From NCBI GenBank assembly GCA_029990175.1, contig JARKIP010000017.1:10186001-10250000 (forward strand): a stretch of DNA of 64,000 nt, read 5' to 3'. The translations under genes were made by a program, and so were the position numbers. Origin of the DNA: Petunia secreta (lineage: Eukaryota > Streptophyta > Magnoliopsida > Solanales > Solanaceae). Each line of letters opens with the position of its first letter. Position 1 is the stretch's first letter. Of the stretch, positions 23,457 through 34,031 are shown in pieces. The notes beneath the pieces were generated by a model that did not search any database, was not told the DNA's origin, and saw nothing but the letters and a program-made list of their open reading frames with translations.

Positions 23457-24124
23457 CAGATCGTTTCAGCCGACAACTTTTCACCTGGGGTTTTGATCTT
23501 TACACTTTACCCCTTTCTTCTTCAATGGAACAGTGACGTTCTAACTCTGGTGTACGGACAAGCTCACTTCGTTCACTGAACAAGAATTTAACAAACTTTG
23601 GGTTGTCCTTCACTTCGGTAACAATAACAACGGAGGAAATCAGTTCAAAGTTCTTTGAGCTAAGAACTCAGCTCCTCGTGTTCGTACGCTGTTACAAACG
23701 TAACAATTTTCCGACGTACGGACGACGGTTTAATCAATAAAACTTTGGTATCTCTAGCTCAAAACAACCCCGAGATACTCAAGAACCACCACTCTTCATC
23801 GGTAACATCCAAAAACACACTGTGGTTCAATTTCAGTCACCACTAAGTCAAGAACCCATTCCAAAATCGACGAAGAAACCCTAGTCACAAACGATGTACG
23901 TCGGGTACTCAAATTGATCCTTGGACAGTGGTGAATACGAATCAATGGTTGTTTGATTCAAATAACCAACAACCAACCAATTTTTTTTTTTGAATTTTCT
24001 TTTCTATTTTTTTTTTTTGGGTTAAGAATACCATAGCAACAACAAGAAAGAAAGCTGAAACTGGAGACACAAAGTACGAGATAAATGAACATGATTTGAG
24101 GTTGTAAGAACAAACTCATACCTT
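23457..24124 (-). other. 5' leader of truncated element H
   Basis: Non-coding sequence between the end of element A and the primer site of H. It contains scattered 'cttcggt' and 'gttcg' strings similar to those in H's LTR. No gag or pol follows, so the rest of H is missing. The junction with A, near 23457, has no visible TSD. Confidence 0.6.
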
Positions 24125-24136
24125 GCTCTGATACCA
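24125..24136 (-). promoter_or_regulatory. Primer-binding site (tRNA-Met), element H
   Basis: gctctgatacca on the + strand, three bases from the LTR edge at 24140. Confidence 0.85.
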
Positions 24137-24139
24137 AGG

Positions 24140-24954
24140 TGGTGCAAGCAAACCCGAGGGTTAAGCTAACACAAAAAACGCGGAAGAACAATAATAAAAT
24201 AAAGATAGAAGCAAGACAAATCTTGGTTCGATTCAAAAGAAAATTGAGGAACTTGTCTCAAGCTCGATTAAATCGGAGGCAAAAAATCACCTACACTAAA
24301 CAACAATCCTCAAGAAAGACAACGCTTCTTGCAAATTAAATGACCAAGAATAAAATGTTCAAAGACTCACACCGATTGACACAAGTTCTTTAAATCTCAC
24401 TTCGGGGTTCGGGCTCCATTGGAGTCACTCAAATAGCAACTGCTATATCAATATTCACCAAAAACTGGCTATCTACAAATGAAATGTAATGGAGTATTTA
24501 TAGACTACGCTAAGGATAAAACAGTAAATGGTCATAGGTGACCAATAACAGCAAGCCACGCAGGGCTGAACTAATGTGTGTTTGGTAGCCTTGACTTCGG
24601 TGCTCGATTTCTTGCTCGATCACATTTAGTGAGTGCTCGGCAGCCTTGAATTCGATGCTTGGTTGCTTGCTCGAACACATTTGTCAACAGGTGCCCACTT
24701 GACTTCGTACACAATTTGCTGTGTTCGACTCTGTGCTGCTCAGCGCCAAGAGTTGGTGTTCAGTGACTTTATCCTCGAACTAAAATTTGAAGATGTAGCC
24801 TTCGGTTCTTGAGCTCGGCCACTCAGCTTCGGAGTAGTTGCTTTCCTTCGACGAAGCCAAGTGAATGTGAACATCGTGCAGCTGCTTGGCTTTGCTTTGT
24901 GTCATTGGAATCGGTGGATTGAACACTTGATCAGCACGTGTTCAGGCTGCATCA
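24140..24954 (-). repeat. Orphan 5' LTR of element H
   Basis: 815 bp, reading TGATGCAGCC...CTTGCACCA on the - strand, with a - strand TATA box near 24497. Where relatives hold GC-rich palindromes, this LTR has a two-copy repeat around 'agccttgacttcggtgctcg' (about 24589 and 24641). Confidence 0.75.
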
Positions 24955-25118
24955 TAGACGAAGGAAAAAGCGGATACCATCAGTTGGTGAAGTATTTTCA
25001 AGTAGGAGAAACAAATGTAGCATCTGCAAAAGGTCAGGTCACAAAAGAACTACTTGCCCAAGACGAGTGGATAGTGGACAATCCTCCTAAACTCAAAGTG
25101 TTGCTTTTTGAATTTTAA
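24955..25118 (+). pseudogene. Unrecognised coding-like fragment
   Basis: An open frame leaves the H LTR and ends at 25118. The part outside the LTR encodes about 53 residues ending 'WIVDNPPKLKVLLFEF'. The composition looks protein-like, but I recognise no family. It may be the 3' end of a gene interrupted by H. Confidence 0.3.
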
Positions 25119-25257
25119 TCTTGAATAATTTTAATTTTTTATCATGTAACATCTTATTAATTTAAGCCCTATTTTTTAAGCTATCAGAAATATGCTACGT
25201 TATGTTGTTAAAATAATGGCCTTTCAATAAAATTCATAAAAATAATAAAAAAAAAAA

Positions 25258-25494
25258 TTACATTTCAGGGGCAGCAGGTGGTGTTGGTGGGGGGAATTTT
25301 TTTTGGGGGTGGGGGGGGGGGGAGATAATGTAGTCATCTAGGTTCTTGCCATACACCTCCAAAAGAACACGCAGAACTCTAGCTATTCTGCGAATGTCAG
25401 TTAATTGACGCCTGCGTGCTTCATGGAGGCGCTCGCTTATCTCGTCAATGTCACCCTGCAGATCCTTAGTCTTGTAGTGTGGTTTGTGCGCCAT
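25258..25494 (-). CDS. Small coiled-coil protein with Pro-rich tail
   Basis: 78 codons. After 'MAHKPHYKTKD' the chain has heptad-like helix sequence ('DIDEISERLHEARRRQ', 'IARVLRVLLEVYG'), then a Pro-rich tail ending 'PPTPPAAPEM'. A TATA-like box read on the - strand (tatttata, about 25548) lies 55 bases upstream. Its layout and tail resemble the - strand ORF at 46948-47250. A poly-G run near 25310-25321 encodes part of the Pro tract and is a likely frameshift site. Function unknown. Similar small genes occur next to the DUF1985/Ulp1 gene in this window, so I infer it belongs to a Mutator-like element. Confidence 0.45.
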   Translation of the reverse strand: MAHKPHYKTKDLQGDIDEISERLHEARRRQLTDIRRIARVLRVLLEVYGKNLDDYIISPPPHPQKKFPPPTPPAAPEM

Positions 25495-25865
25495 GTTGAT
25501 TTTTTTTTTGTTAGAGTTCTATGAGATTAAAAACCTGTGAAATGTATAACCTATTTATAGATGAGTCTTGTTCCCAAGAGTCCTGTTGATTCAAATGAAG
25601 GGTTGGCTTGTGCAATTAAAAGGTGTGAAAGCATCAAAACCTGCATACGAAACGAGGCATTAATTCATAATCCAGATACATCATCTAGAGAATAGTGAAC
25701 GTCTTTATTCCAAGCACGTCTTTTGGTGTTTTTATGTTAAAAAAAGTGAAAATTTTGGACGGGTACAAAATTCATCTATAAATACATATATTTTCTTGTT
25801 GTGCCATACACACAATTATCCTCCTCCTTGAATTATCAAAATTTATTCATAAACAACAAACACAA

Positions 25866-26099
25866 ATGAAAAACCACCAAAACGAAGTTGTTGCTAATGG
25901 CCACTATGCCCCAGTGCAACCTGACCATAACGAATATTATGGAAACATAGCCTCGGATATTGCAGGTATAAAAACTGACGTCACTGCAATCAACCATACT
26001 ATGGACCGCTTGTCTGCTGATATATGGAGTATAAGACAAGTGTTAATTCAGCACACGGAGCATATTGAAAGAATGCTTTTGGCACTCCTTTTCCAATAA
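25866..26099 (+). CDS. Small coiled-coil protein, divergent partner
   Basis: 77 codons, divergent from the preceding gene across about 370 bases. Start 'MKNHQNEVVANG', then a helix with regular hydrophobic spacing ('IAGIKTDVTAINHTMDRL', 'IWSIRQVLIQHTEHIERML'). A TATA box (tataaata, about 25787) sits about 80 bases upstream. After the stop at 26099 the same frame continues with a Pro-rich stretch, so one stop may have shortened it. No known family recognised. The pair resembles the one at 46948-47250 and 47813. Confidence 0.45.
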   Translation: MKNHQNEVVANGHYAPVQPDHNEYYGNIASDIAGIKTDVTAINHTMDRLSADIWSIRQVLIQHTEHIERMLLALLFQ

Positions 26100-26187
26100 G
26101 GGATGAATCCAGAGCCGTTTGATACTCCTCCAAATTCTCCCAATGGTGACAATTAGTTATATATATTGTTCTATTACATACTATGAA

Positions 26188-26291
26188 GCATCATATGTAG
26201 TAATTTTGTTTAAGCATTATATGTAGTACTTTTGTGTAAGCATTATATCTAGTACTTTTGTTTAAGCATTATATCTAGTACTTTTGTATAT
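26188..26291. repeat. 26-bp tandem repeat, four copies
   Basis: Unit gcattatatctagtactttt plus 6 bases; four adjacent copies with one to four differences each. Confidence 0.85.
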
Positions 26292-26360
26292 GTACTTTGT
26301 TTCCTTAATTATGAATGAAAACTATCAGATTATGTGTTAAGTTGATTATACTTCCACTTC

Positions 26361-26730
26361 ATATTATTAGTGAACGCCTAATTTCTTTTAATAAAATACA
26401 ACTAAACTTCATCAGCAACTTGAAACATCCTAACACACGTTCAGAGCACCGTATGAAGATGTTTGACATAGCCGAAGGATTATGGTCTTAACATCATTAT
26501 TAACATAAACATGCAAAATCTTCAGCCTTTAGCATATTTATTTTATAAACCCCTAATTTATTTTAACAAAAATCATCTAAAATGTATCAGCAACTTGAAA
26601 CATCCTAACAAACGTTGAGAGCACTGTAGGAAGAAGTTTGACATAGCAGAAGAAGTATGATCTTAACATCGTTATTAAGATAAACATGCAAAAGCTTCAC
26701 TATTTGTACAACAACACAACACTATATGAC
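26361..26730. repeat. Two-copy tandem repeat of about 185 bp
   Basis: Both units run from 'cctaattt...tttta' through 'cagcaacttgaaacatccta' and 'gtttgacatag' to 'aaacatgcaaa'. A diverged pair of the same units occurs at 59460-59780. Confidence 0.7.
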
Positions 26731-27110
26731 GAAAAAATCAACAAAAACAGAGATTTTCACGAGAATTTCAGTCCAGAACCAGTAAGAAGGTGTAAAAACC
26801 CTAGTTTTATCAAAATAGTAAAATACCAAAAAATAAACCCCTATTCACTTGAAAAACATGAATATAGTTCAAAATTTACCTTTAGATGTTACCGGAGAAA
26901 TGTAGATGGCCGGCGACGAAATAAAAGACTCGAGAAGAAGACTTGAGAAGTGTGTAAGAGAAGGAAGGAACGGGTGTTCGACGTTTGAAATGATGGAATT
27001 GATAAGACTGATCAGCCACATTTTTAATTAAAACATAAGTTTTGGGGTTGTCATTAAAGCCCCACCTTTTTATTTGATCCACGTGCATCCCTTTTTGTAT
27101 AAAATAGAAC
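26700..27110 (+). repeat. Terminal-region repeat, copy 1 (see 59780-60260)
   Basis: From 'catgcaaaagcttcactatt' to 'catccctttttgt' this stretch aligns with 59770-60260 in the same orientation, with 'accggagaaatgtagatg' identical in both. It ends near a 'cacgtggatc / cgcgtggagc' phrase that may be a degenerate terminus of a Mutator-like element. Confidence 0.7.
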
Positions 27111-27257
27111 GGAGGTACATTTTTATTGAGATATTAGATTGTGCTTTTGTATGTGCAAAATATTGTTATCTATTAAGTCGTTCGTTCAAAATGAAGCGTG
27201 TTTTCTCTTAAAAAAATGAGTATTTTTTTTACGGTCGGAACATAGAAAAGGGTGTTC

Positions 27258-27315
27258 CAACCCTAACCCTAACCCTAACCCTAAACCCCAATCCCTAACC
27301 CCAAACCCCAAACCG
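27258..27315 (+). repeat. Telomere-like CCCTAA tract
   Basis: Several perfect ccctaa hexamers followed by degenerate ccctaaacccc units. It is short and internal, about 150 bases from the end of the repeat described above. Confidence 0.8.
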
Positions 27316-27802
27316 CAAAAATTCTGAATATTTTAATAACATCCAATCTCCTGTTCTTAACCAGCTTCGGCAAGTTCCCGAACGTCGTTAGGCCGTTCTG
27401 TATCATCATGACGATGTTCTTTCTGTCCCATTAAGGATTAATTGAGAAATACTAATATAAGGATCATTTGAACTGCTTAAACAATGACTTAGTAGTTTAT
27501 TAAGATTTCAAAACATGTTGTGTGTAAGTAAAACCAAATATATGTTGTTAATTATCCCAAAATGTAATTATTAAGTTATTTGGATTAGGAGTTTAGGTTG
27601 ATTCTACTTCAATTAACACTGTAATCATTAAGAAGTATATTCTAATGAATTGTAGCATAGATTGGACGTTCTACCCACAAGATAGACACATTACTAATCG
27701 ATTTGAACAAATATACAATTTCAAACACAAATTACACACATTCTTCGTGTATCTACCATAACTAAGACTTTAAATCATACAAGTATTGATTGTGATACAT
27801 CA
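27316..27802. other. AT-rich stretch without gene
   Basis: No open frame, RNA gene or element border can be supported. Confidence 0.6.
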
Positions 27803-28219
27803 TTTATGTGTATTCAAAGTGATTACTCAATAGTATGTCTATTGAAAGTTTTTACTCATTTATGTCTATTAGAGTGAATACTCATTTATGTCTATTGAAA
27901 GTGATTACTTAGTTATATGTACTGAAAGCGATTACTAAGTTATTGAGAATTTCATTATATGTTGTTTTAACTAAGTGGATAATCTATATTATGATGATTT
28001 AAACATAAATATAATGCTTTATTAATCTAGTCGTGTTCTATAGTTTCTTTTACAATCATATTCAAGATTAAAACAATACATATTAAATTAGGCACCTATT
28101 ATGAACTGAATATACAAACTTATATTCGTGACGTAAATTAGATTTTTTTGCATTAATATTAGGAAATTTATGTGTATTCAAAGAGATTATTCAATAGTAT
28201 GTCTACTGAAAGTGTTTAC
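27803..28219 (+). repeat. 364-bp tandem repeat: unit 1 and start of unit 2
   Basis: 'tttatgtgtattcaaag' begins at 27803 and again at 28167, a period of 364. Unit 2 is cut after 53 bases by element G and continues at 34032-34342. Within each unit a 'gtctattgaaagtgattact' phrase recurs as a shorter sub-repeat. Confidence 0.85.
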
Positions 28220-29535
28220 TATTGCTCCCAAACGCACACGCAAGTATACGTGGTCAACAAGTAATAAAGTGATAAGTAGAGTATCGTTCCCACGAGGACT
28301 ATTCAGACTGAATTCTAGCAAACAATTTCCTAAGAACTATTCAGGGAACTTTTTCCAATGGTTGAGAATTTACTAACTAAATGCAGTAATTAAAACAAGT
28401 AATTGAAATCAAGTAACAGAGCAAATTCTAAGTTGTTATCAATAAAAGATGACGGTCCCGGGTCAGAGTTACGAACAATCCAGTTGAGTTTTCCAGTTTA
28501 TTCTACTTCTTGATTTCCTAGATTGCTAACTATAGGTTAAATGTACCCATGAAAACCTTTCGATTCTTCACGGTCTATGCAGGCTACTCCAATCCCTATA
28601 TGTCTATGGGTTGAATCACGTGCACGCATTAACGAATTCTGTGATTAGTTAAGCTAGGCGAGCAAGTATATGTCAATCCTACTCACAAATTGGTTCCCCG
28701 ATGCTCGGGTTCACAATCAAGCCCTATTCTTTCTTATTTGCGTTAATAAATTCCCTCTTTCGAGTTCAATCTAAAAACCATAGATAGTGTTCAATTATCA
28801 GGCCTCAATAATCAAACTATTATGATCCAGAAAGAATAAACAATCCATAATGGTAAATCAATATATAGAAATAAACTTTCAAACATCAACCTTCATGTAT
28901 TTACTCTAACCCTAGAACGAACAAACTATAGAATTAAAGAGAAGAATAAGAGAAAGAGAGAAAGAACTTATGTAGAAGACATCTAGGGCTCCTCCTCTCT
29001 CCTCCAAAACTTGCTCCCAAGTCTGAACTCCTATCAAAAACTAAGTAAAAGAGTATTTATATGATTTACAAAGGCCTGGTAATAAGTTAGACCTAAGCCT
29101 AGACGAAATAGGAAGTAAAAATCCGCTCCAGGGGCGCTATAACGGGCGCCCCGCGCCCACGATCGCGCTACAACAACCAGAAGACGTCGAAAGTTGAGCG
29201 CCTCAGGGGCGCGCCGCGTGGGAAATCGCGCCAGGCACTGGGCGCTATAACTGGCGTGCCACGTGCCTCAAAATGCCCAGCAAAAATCTTCTCTTCCTTG
29301 CTCCGCAACTCGCCTCGTGTCGTGCCCTCGTGTGCTCAATCCAATATTCAATCAACTTCCAATCATTCGTTGCTCAATCACGCTCCTAAAAGCTCCAAAT
29401 GCACTGCGTAACAACCTACCCACGCACGACATTAAATTAGTGCAAAACCACATTTATAAACTATAAAACGAGCGAATAACAAGCTCAAACATGCGGAAAT
29501 ATTAAGGAAGCATTGGCATAAAATGCCAAACATCA
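28220..29535 (-). repeat. 3' LTR of element G
   Basis: It ends ...aaacatca; the outer end has lost the terminal G (tattgctccc against tgttgctccc in the other copy). GC-rich units such as gggcgctataac and gggcgcc lie at 29115-29270, and a - strand TATA box near 29052. Confidence 0.9.
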
Positions 29536-31757
29536 CCACCCCACACTTGAACCTTTGCTCGCCCTCGAGCAAGTCACAACTAACTTCTCAACCTAGGTAA
29601 AACAGGTCTGCCTATGACTATGGTTGATACCGATCATTGAACAAATACACACATGACTACTATGGATCCACAAACATGCCAACAATTTGACAAACTCAAA
29701 AATATGAGAACAACCACTCCAAAATAGCTCAAATGCACAAAATCAACTCATTGCAACCATGCTCCCACAAAATCACACATATCTACTCAACCAAGAAGCC
29801 ATCAACTTCACCTATTTCATGCAAACCATGTGCCCTCACCAATATGAAGCAAAAGAGTGCCCCCCAAATATCACACACAACAATAAATATCATGAATAGA
29901 ACGGGGGCAATAACAATTGAATTCACTCACTCTCATGAAAGTCTCACATGTCATACACAATGTACCATAGGCTTGCCCGTAGTGTGACTCCACTAATGTA
30001 AGCTCACTCCAATCGGGATTAACTAGGACTTTAAAAAGGTCGTAATGTAGGCTAAGGGGCGGGTAGGATACATATGGTAATAGTGACTACCTCCCTAAGA
30101 ACTTTAATACATCACAATTATTTCAAACACAATTCTCATCAAAGCCACCCAATCAACACTTCCACACACACACCTTCTCAACAAGTAGCAAATTGTTTCT
30201 TTTAAGCACACACTAGCAAGGAATGGATATTCTCTTCTCTTTATTTCTTTTTCCACAATTTTTCTCTTTTCTTTTCAACTTTGCTTATTTTTTTTTTTTC
30301 AATTTCATTATTTTCCAACCTTGCCAATGCTCATAAACAACTACTACACAATTTTAACAAGTATTCCTCTTCGTTAGTTCCACTCAAAAACCTCCCAATA
30401 TCCAACCACAACTCCAAAATAATAACACAATATCAACTAAAGTGCTTAAGGAGTAAAGGGCCAAAAGAGAACAATTTAGAACAAGTGGGTAGGCTCGGGG
30501 TGTGGGTGCCAACAAAAAGGTCAAAGAATTCACAATAATCAAGTCCAAGGTGTATATGTAAGGGTAGACAAATCAAAAGAAGGCCTGTATCATTTCCCGA
30601 CTAGAGCGAACCTAGGACTTCGCTTTGCACACACACGTGGCAAGTTCTAGACATTGATATGCAAACATGGAGCAAACAAAGTATATGCCTCACACACACA
30701 TTACACATGATCCACACAAAAAGGCTCCATCACAACCCTCAATCAAGCATCTAGAGTGCAACTTGTGAAAAATTAAGCACTAATGCACAATGTTCACAAT
30801 CAAGTCAAGCAAGTGGACTCAAGCATCTCAAGGGGGTCGTTCCATTTTTTCTAGGCATGCATCTCACTTTAAAACCAAAAGACACCACAAATAGCACATG
30901 CAACAAGTTCAAGTCCACCGGTATCAAACAAATCAAAGGCACCTAGCATTCTATCTATTTCCTTCGTCTAGGGTCACCTATACTAACTACTCTAATCCTA
31001 ATAAAAATAAAAACTACCCGGTCCAAAGGCCTCCCCGTGGAAAAGAACCGAGGCCATAAGAAAAATTACGGGGTGGATGACATGTACCACTAACAAAGAC
31101 TAAAAAGAAAATCTTTTTGAACTTTTTCATTAGTTTTCTAATAATTTTTTTTTATATTAATGCAAGAAACAAATAAAAATAAAGTCAAGTGACAAAAGAA
31201 AAAATCCTAACGGTACATGCATCCCTAACCTCTAAAATAAAGGGGAGTTCCCCCACCCCACACTTAAATCAAGCAATGTCCTCATTGCTAAAAATAAGAA
31301 AGTGCAAAGGTAAAGAAAACTTCCCTAAGGGCCAATAGGCTTAGCCGTTGGCGCTAGCATCCTCCAAGCTTCCGTATAACATGAGGTACTCAGACTTCCC
31401 CCAACAGGTCATCAATATTAGGCCGGGGTGAGGTCACTCCACACTTAAACTTGACATTACATGAACCTGCAATCCAAAGGATAACCCAAAGTAATATACA
31501 ACTATAAAAATAATAATAAAAATAAATAAAAGTAAAGCAAGCAAATTGGGTTGCCTCCCAAGAAGCGCTTGATTTAACGTCGCGGCACGACGAAGACAAC
31601 TTCATCATTTTTTCCTCCACCTTGAACTTATGAATTGAATCCCCAACTTTGCCTCAAGCTTACGACTATGGTATTGGGGTGGTGGCAAAATTACAAAAGA
31701 ACCAAGTAACAATTGTCGCATTTTACACTTCTTAGCCTTTAAATGAGGGATGTCGTT
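29536..31757 (-). other. Non-coding internal region of element G
   Basis: No supported gene. Immediately inside the LTR the - strand reads 'gtgtggggtgg', a polypurine tract. A second near-identical copy (tgtggggtggggg) lies at 31249-31263 and could act as an internal tract or mark a duplication. Confidence 0.65.
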
Positions 31758-32594
31758 TTATCTCCTCGACATCACAAAACTTAAAATATAAGCACCTTGT
31801 TCCTCCTCCTTTGGTTTCTTCATAGGCTCGGGTGGCTCAATTTTCATGTCACTATCCAAACACAATGTTGAAAAATGATTGGAATGAGGTCCAATCCGCT
31901 GTAATTCTAAGATTGCATTACTTTTGACACCCTCACTTGCACATACACTAGAGTCCTCAAATATGATGTTTTCTATTTCCTCACTTGACTCTAATGTAAT
32001 TTCCTCAACTTCGGCATCATCAACTAATATTAGGTCGAATGGTAGGAATTTCACTTTTTGCTCCTCAAATTGGCTTCTAAGCTCTTCTATCTCAAATCTA
32101 CTATTCACGACAACTGATAATTGGGCATTAGACACCTCAACCATATAACTCAAATTCGCCTCCAAGTCGTGAATAGCCAAGCCAAATCCGTCGATCTCTT
32201 GTCGGGGCTCCACTCTTTCTTCCATAAATTGCATCGTCATATTTGTAAGTTCACTCCTGAAATCCCCATAAGCTTCTAAGTGTTTGGCTTGCTCCATTAA
32301 CCAAGTTTCGCTAACAACCTGCACTTTATCGCTCCTGTCAAACTCACAAACATCATTAGAATCATCACAAAAATTATTGGGGGAAGGAGCATGACACTTA
32401 GGACAATCATTCCACCGACCACCACACAATTTACAAAAATTTCAATCAAAGGTGGTAGAAAATTCACATAACCAGTATCGTAGGGTTGAAAGAGTTGGAC
32501 AATTTTCCCACAAGTGGGTTCCTCCGCAAAGCAGGCAAAGATCATCAAAATTAGAATTACAACCACTCGAACAATTTTCATTAAAAGATGCCAT
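31758..32594 (-). pseudogene. Cys-rich knuckle protein of element G, one stop
   Basis: 279 codons from the Met at 32594, with a single in-frame TGA at about 32436-32438. The N-terminal 50 residues include 'CLLCGGTHLWENC', a C-x2-C-x3-H-x4-C set close to a nucleocapsid zinc knuckle. A second cluster follows ('CKLCGGRWNDCPKC'). The middle is a predicted coil ('LEAYGDFRSELTNMTMQF', 'FEIEELRSQFEEQKV') and the tail is acidic. It sits at the 5' end of the element, where gag would be. I infer a gag-derived RNA-binding protein. No capsid domain is recognisable. Confidence 0.6.
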
Positions 32595-32685
32595 GATAAG
32601 ACAAGTAACACAATGCTAAAAAAACAAAAATTAAACCTGAATAGATAATAAGTAATCGTTCAAAAAGAAAACAGTCAATTATTTA

Positions 32686-32704
32686 GTCCCCGGCAACGGC
32701 GCCA
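32686..32704 (-). promoter_or_regulatory. Primer-binding site (tRNA-Asp), element G
   Basis: gtccccggcaacggcgcca on the + strand equals the 3' end of plant tRNA-Asp including CCA. It lies 6 bases from the LTR. Confidence 0.9.
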
Positions 32705-32710
32705 AAAACA

Positions 32711-34026
32711 TGTTGCTCCCAAACGCACACGCAAGTATACATGGTCGACAAGTAATAAAGTGATAAGTAGAGTATCGTTCCCACAAGGATAAGTCAGACT
32801 GAATTCTAACAAACAATTTCCTAAGAACTATTCAGGGATCTTTTTCCAATGGTGGAGAATTTACTAACTAAATACAGTAATTAAAACAAGTAATTGAAAT
32901 CAAGTAACAGAGCAAATTCTAAGTTGTTATCAATAAAAGATGACGGTCCCGAGTCAGAGTTACGAACAATCCAGTTGAGTTTTCCAGTTTATTCTACTTC
33001 TTGATTTCCTCGATTGCTAACTACAGCTTAAATGTACCCATGAAAACCTTTCGATTCTTCACGGTCTATGTAGGCTACTCCAATCCCTATATGTCTATGG
33101 GTTGAATCACGTGCACGCATTAACGAATTATGTAATTAGTTAAGCTAGGCGAGCAAGTATATGTCTATCCTACTCATAAATTGGTTCCCCGATGCCCGGG
33201 TTCACAATCAAGCCCTATTCTTTCTTATTTGCGTTAATAAATTTCCTCTTTCGAGTTCAATCTAAAAACCATAGATAGTGTTCAATTATCAGGCCTCAAT
33301 AATCAAACAATTATGATCCAGAAAGAATAAACAATCCATAATGGTAAATCAATATATAGAAATCAACTTTCAAACATCAACCTTCATGTATTTACTCTAA
33401 CCCTAGAACGAACAAACTATAGAATTAATGAGAAGAATAAGAGAAAGAGAGAAAGAACTTGTGTAAAAGACATCTAGGGCTCCTCCCCTCTCCTCCAAAA
33501 CTTGCTCCCAAGTCTGAACTCCTATCAAAAACTAAGTAAAAGAGTATTTATAGGGTTTACAAAGGCCTGGTAATAAGTTAGACCTAAGCATAGACGAAAT
33601 AGGAAGTAAAAATCCGCTCCAGGGGTGCTATAACGGGCGCCCCGCACCCAGGATCGCGCTACAACAACCAGAAGACGTCGAAAGTTGAGCGCCTCAGGGG
33701 CGTTCCGCGTGGGAAATCGCGCCAGGCACTGGGCGCTATAACTGGCGCGCCACGTGCCTCAAAGCGCCCAGCAAAAATTGTCTCTTCCTTGCTCCGCAAC
33801 TCGACTCGTGTCGTGCCCTCGTGTGCTCAATCCAATCCTCAATCAACTTCCAATCATTCCTTGCTCAATCATGCTCCTAAAAGCTCCAAATGCACTACGT
33901 AACAACCTACACACGCACGACATCTAATTAGTGCAAAACCACATTCATAAACTATAAAACGAGCGAATAACAAGCTCAAACATGAGGAAATATTAAGAAA
34001 ACGTTGGCATAAAATGCTAAACATCA
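32711..34026 (-). repeat. 5' LTR of element G
   Basis: Same length as 28220-29535, with few differences (about 8 in the first 100 bases, fewer later). GC-rich units lie at 33620-33775. Confidence 0.92.
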
Positions 34027-34031
34027 TTTAC

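Larger units (their letters stand above)
28220..34026 (-). mobile_element. Non-autonomous LTR element G (tRNA-Asp primed)
   Basis: 5807 bp with perfect TSD tttac (28215-28219 and 34027-34031). The two LTRs are both 1316 bp, and the right LTR is followed inwards by a tRNA-Asp primer site. That primer type is typical of the Athila/Tat group. There is no RT, RNase H or integrase. The only coding-like segment is the Cys-rich frame at 31758-32594. The phrase 'gcctcccaagaagcgcttg' at about 31553 is one I recall from other plant elements of this group. Confidence 0.88.

Noticed and set aside
27258..27315. Reading the ccctaa tract as a chromosome end
   Set aside because: The tract is under 60 bases, internal, and followed by ordinary sequence.
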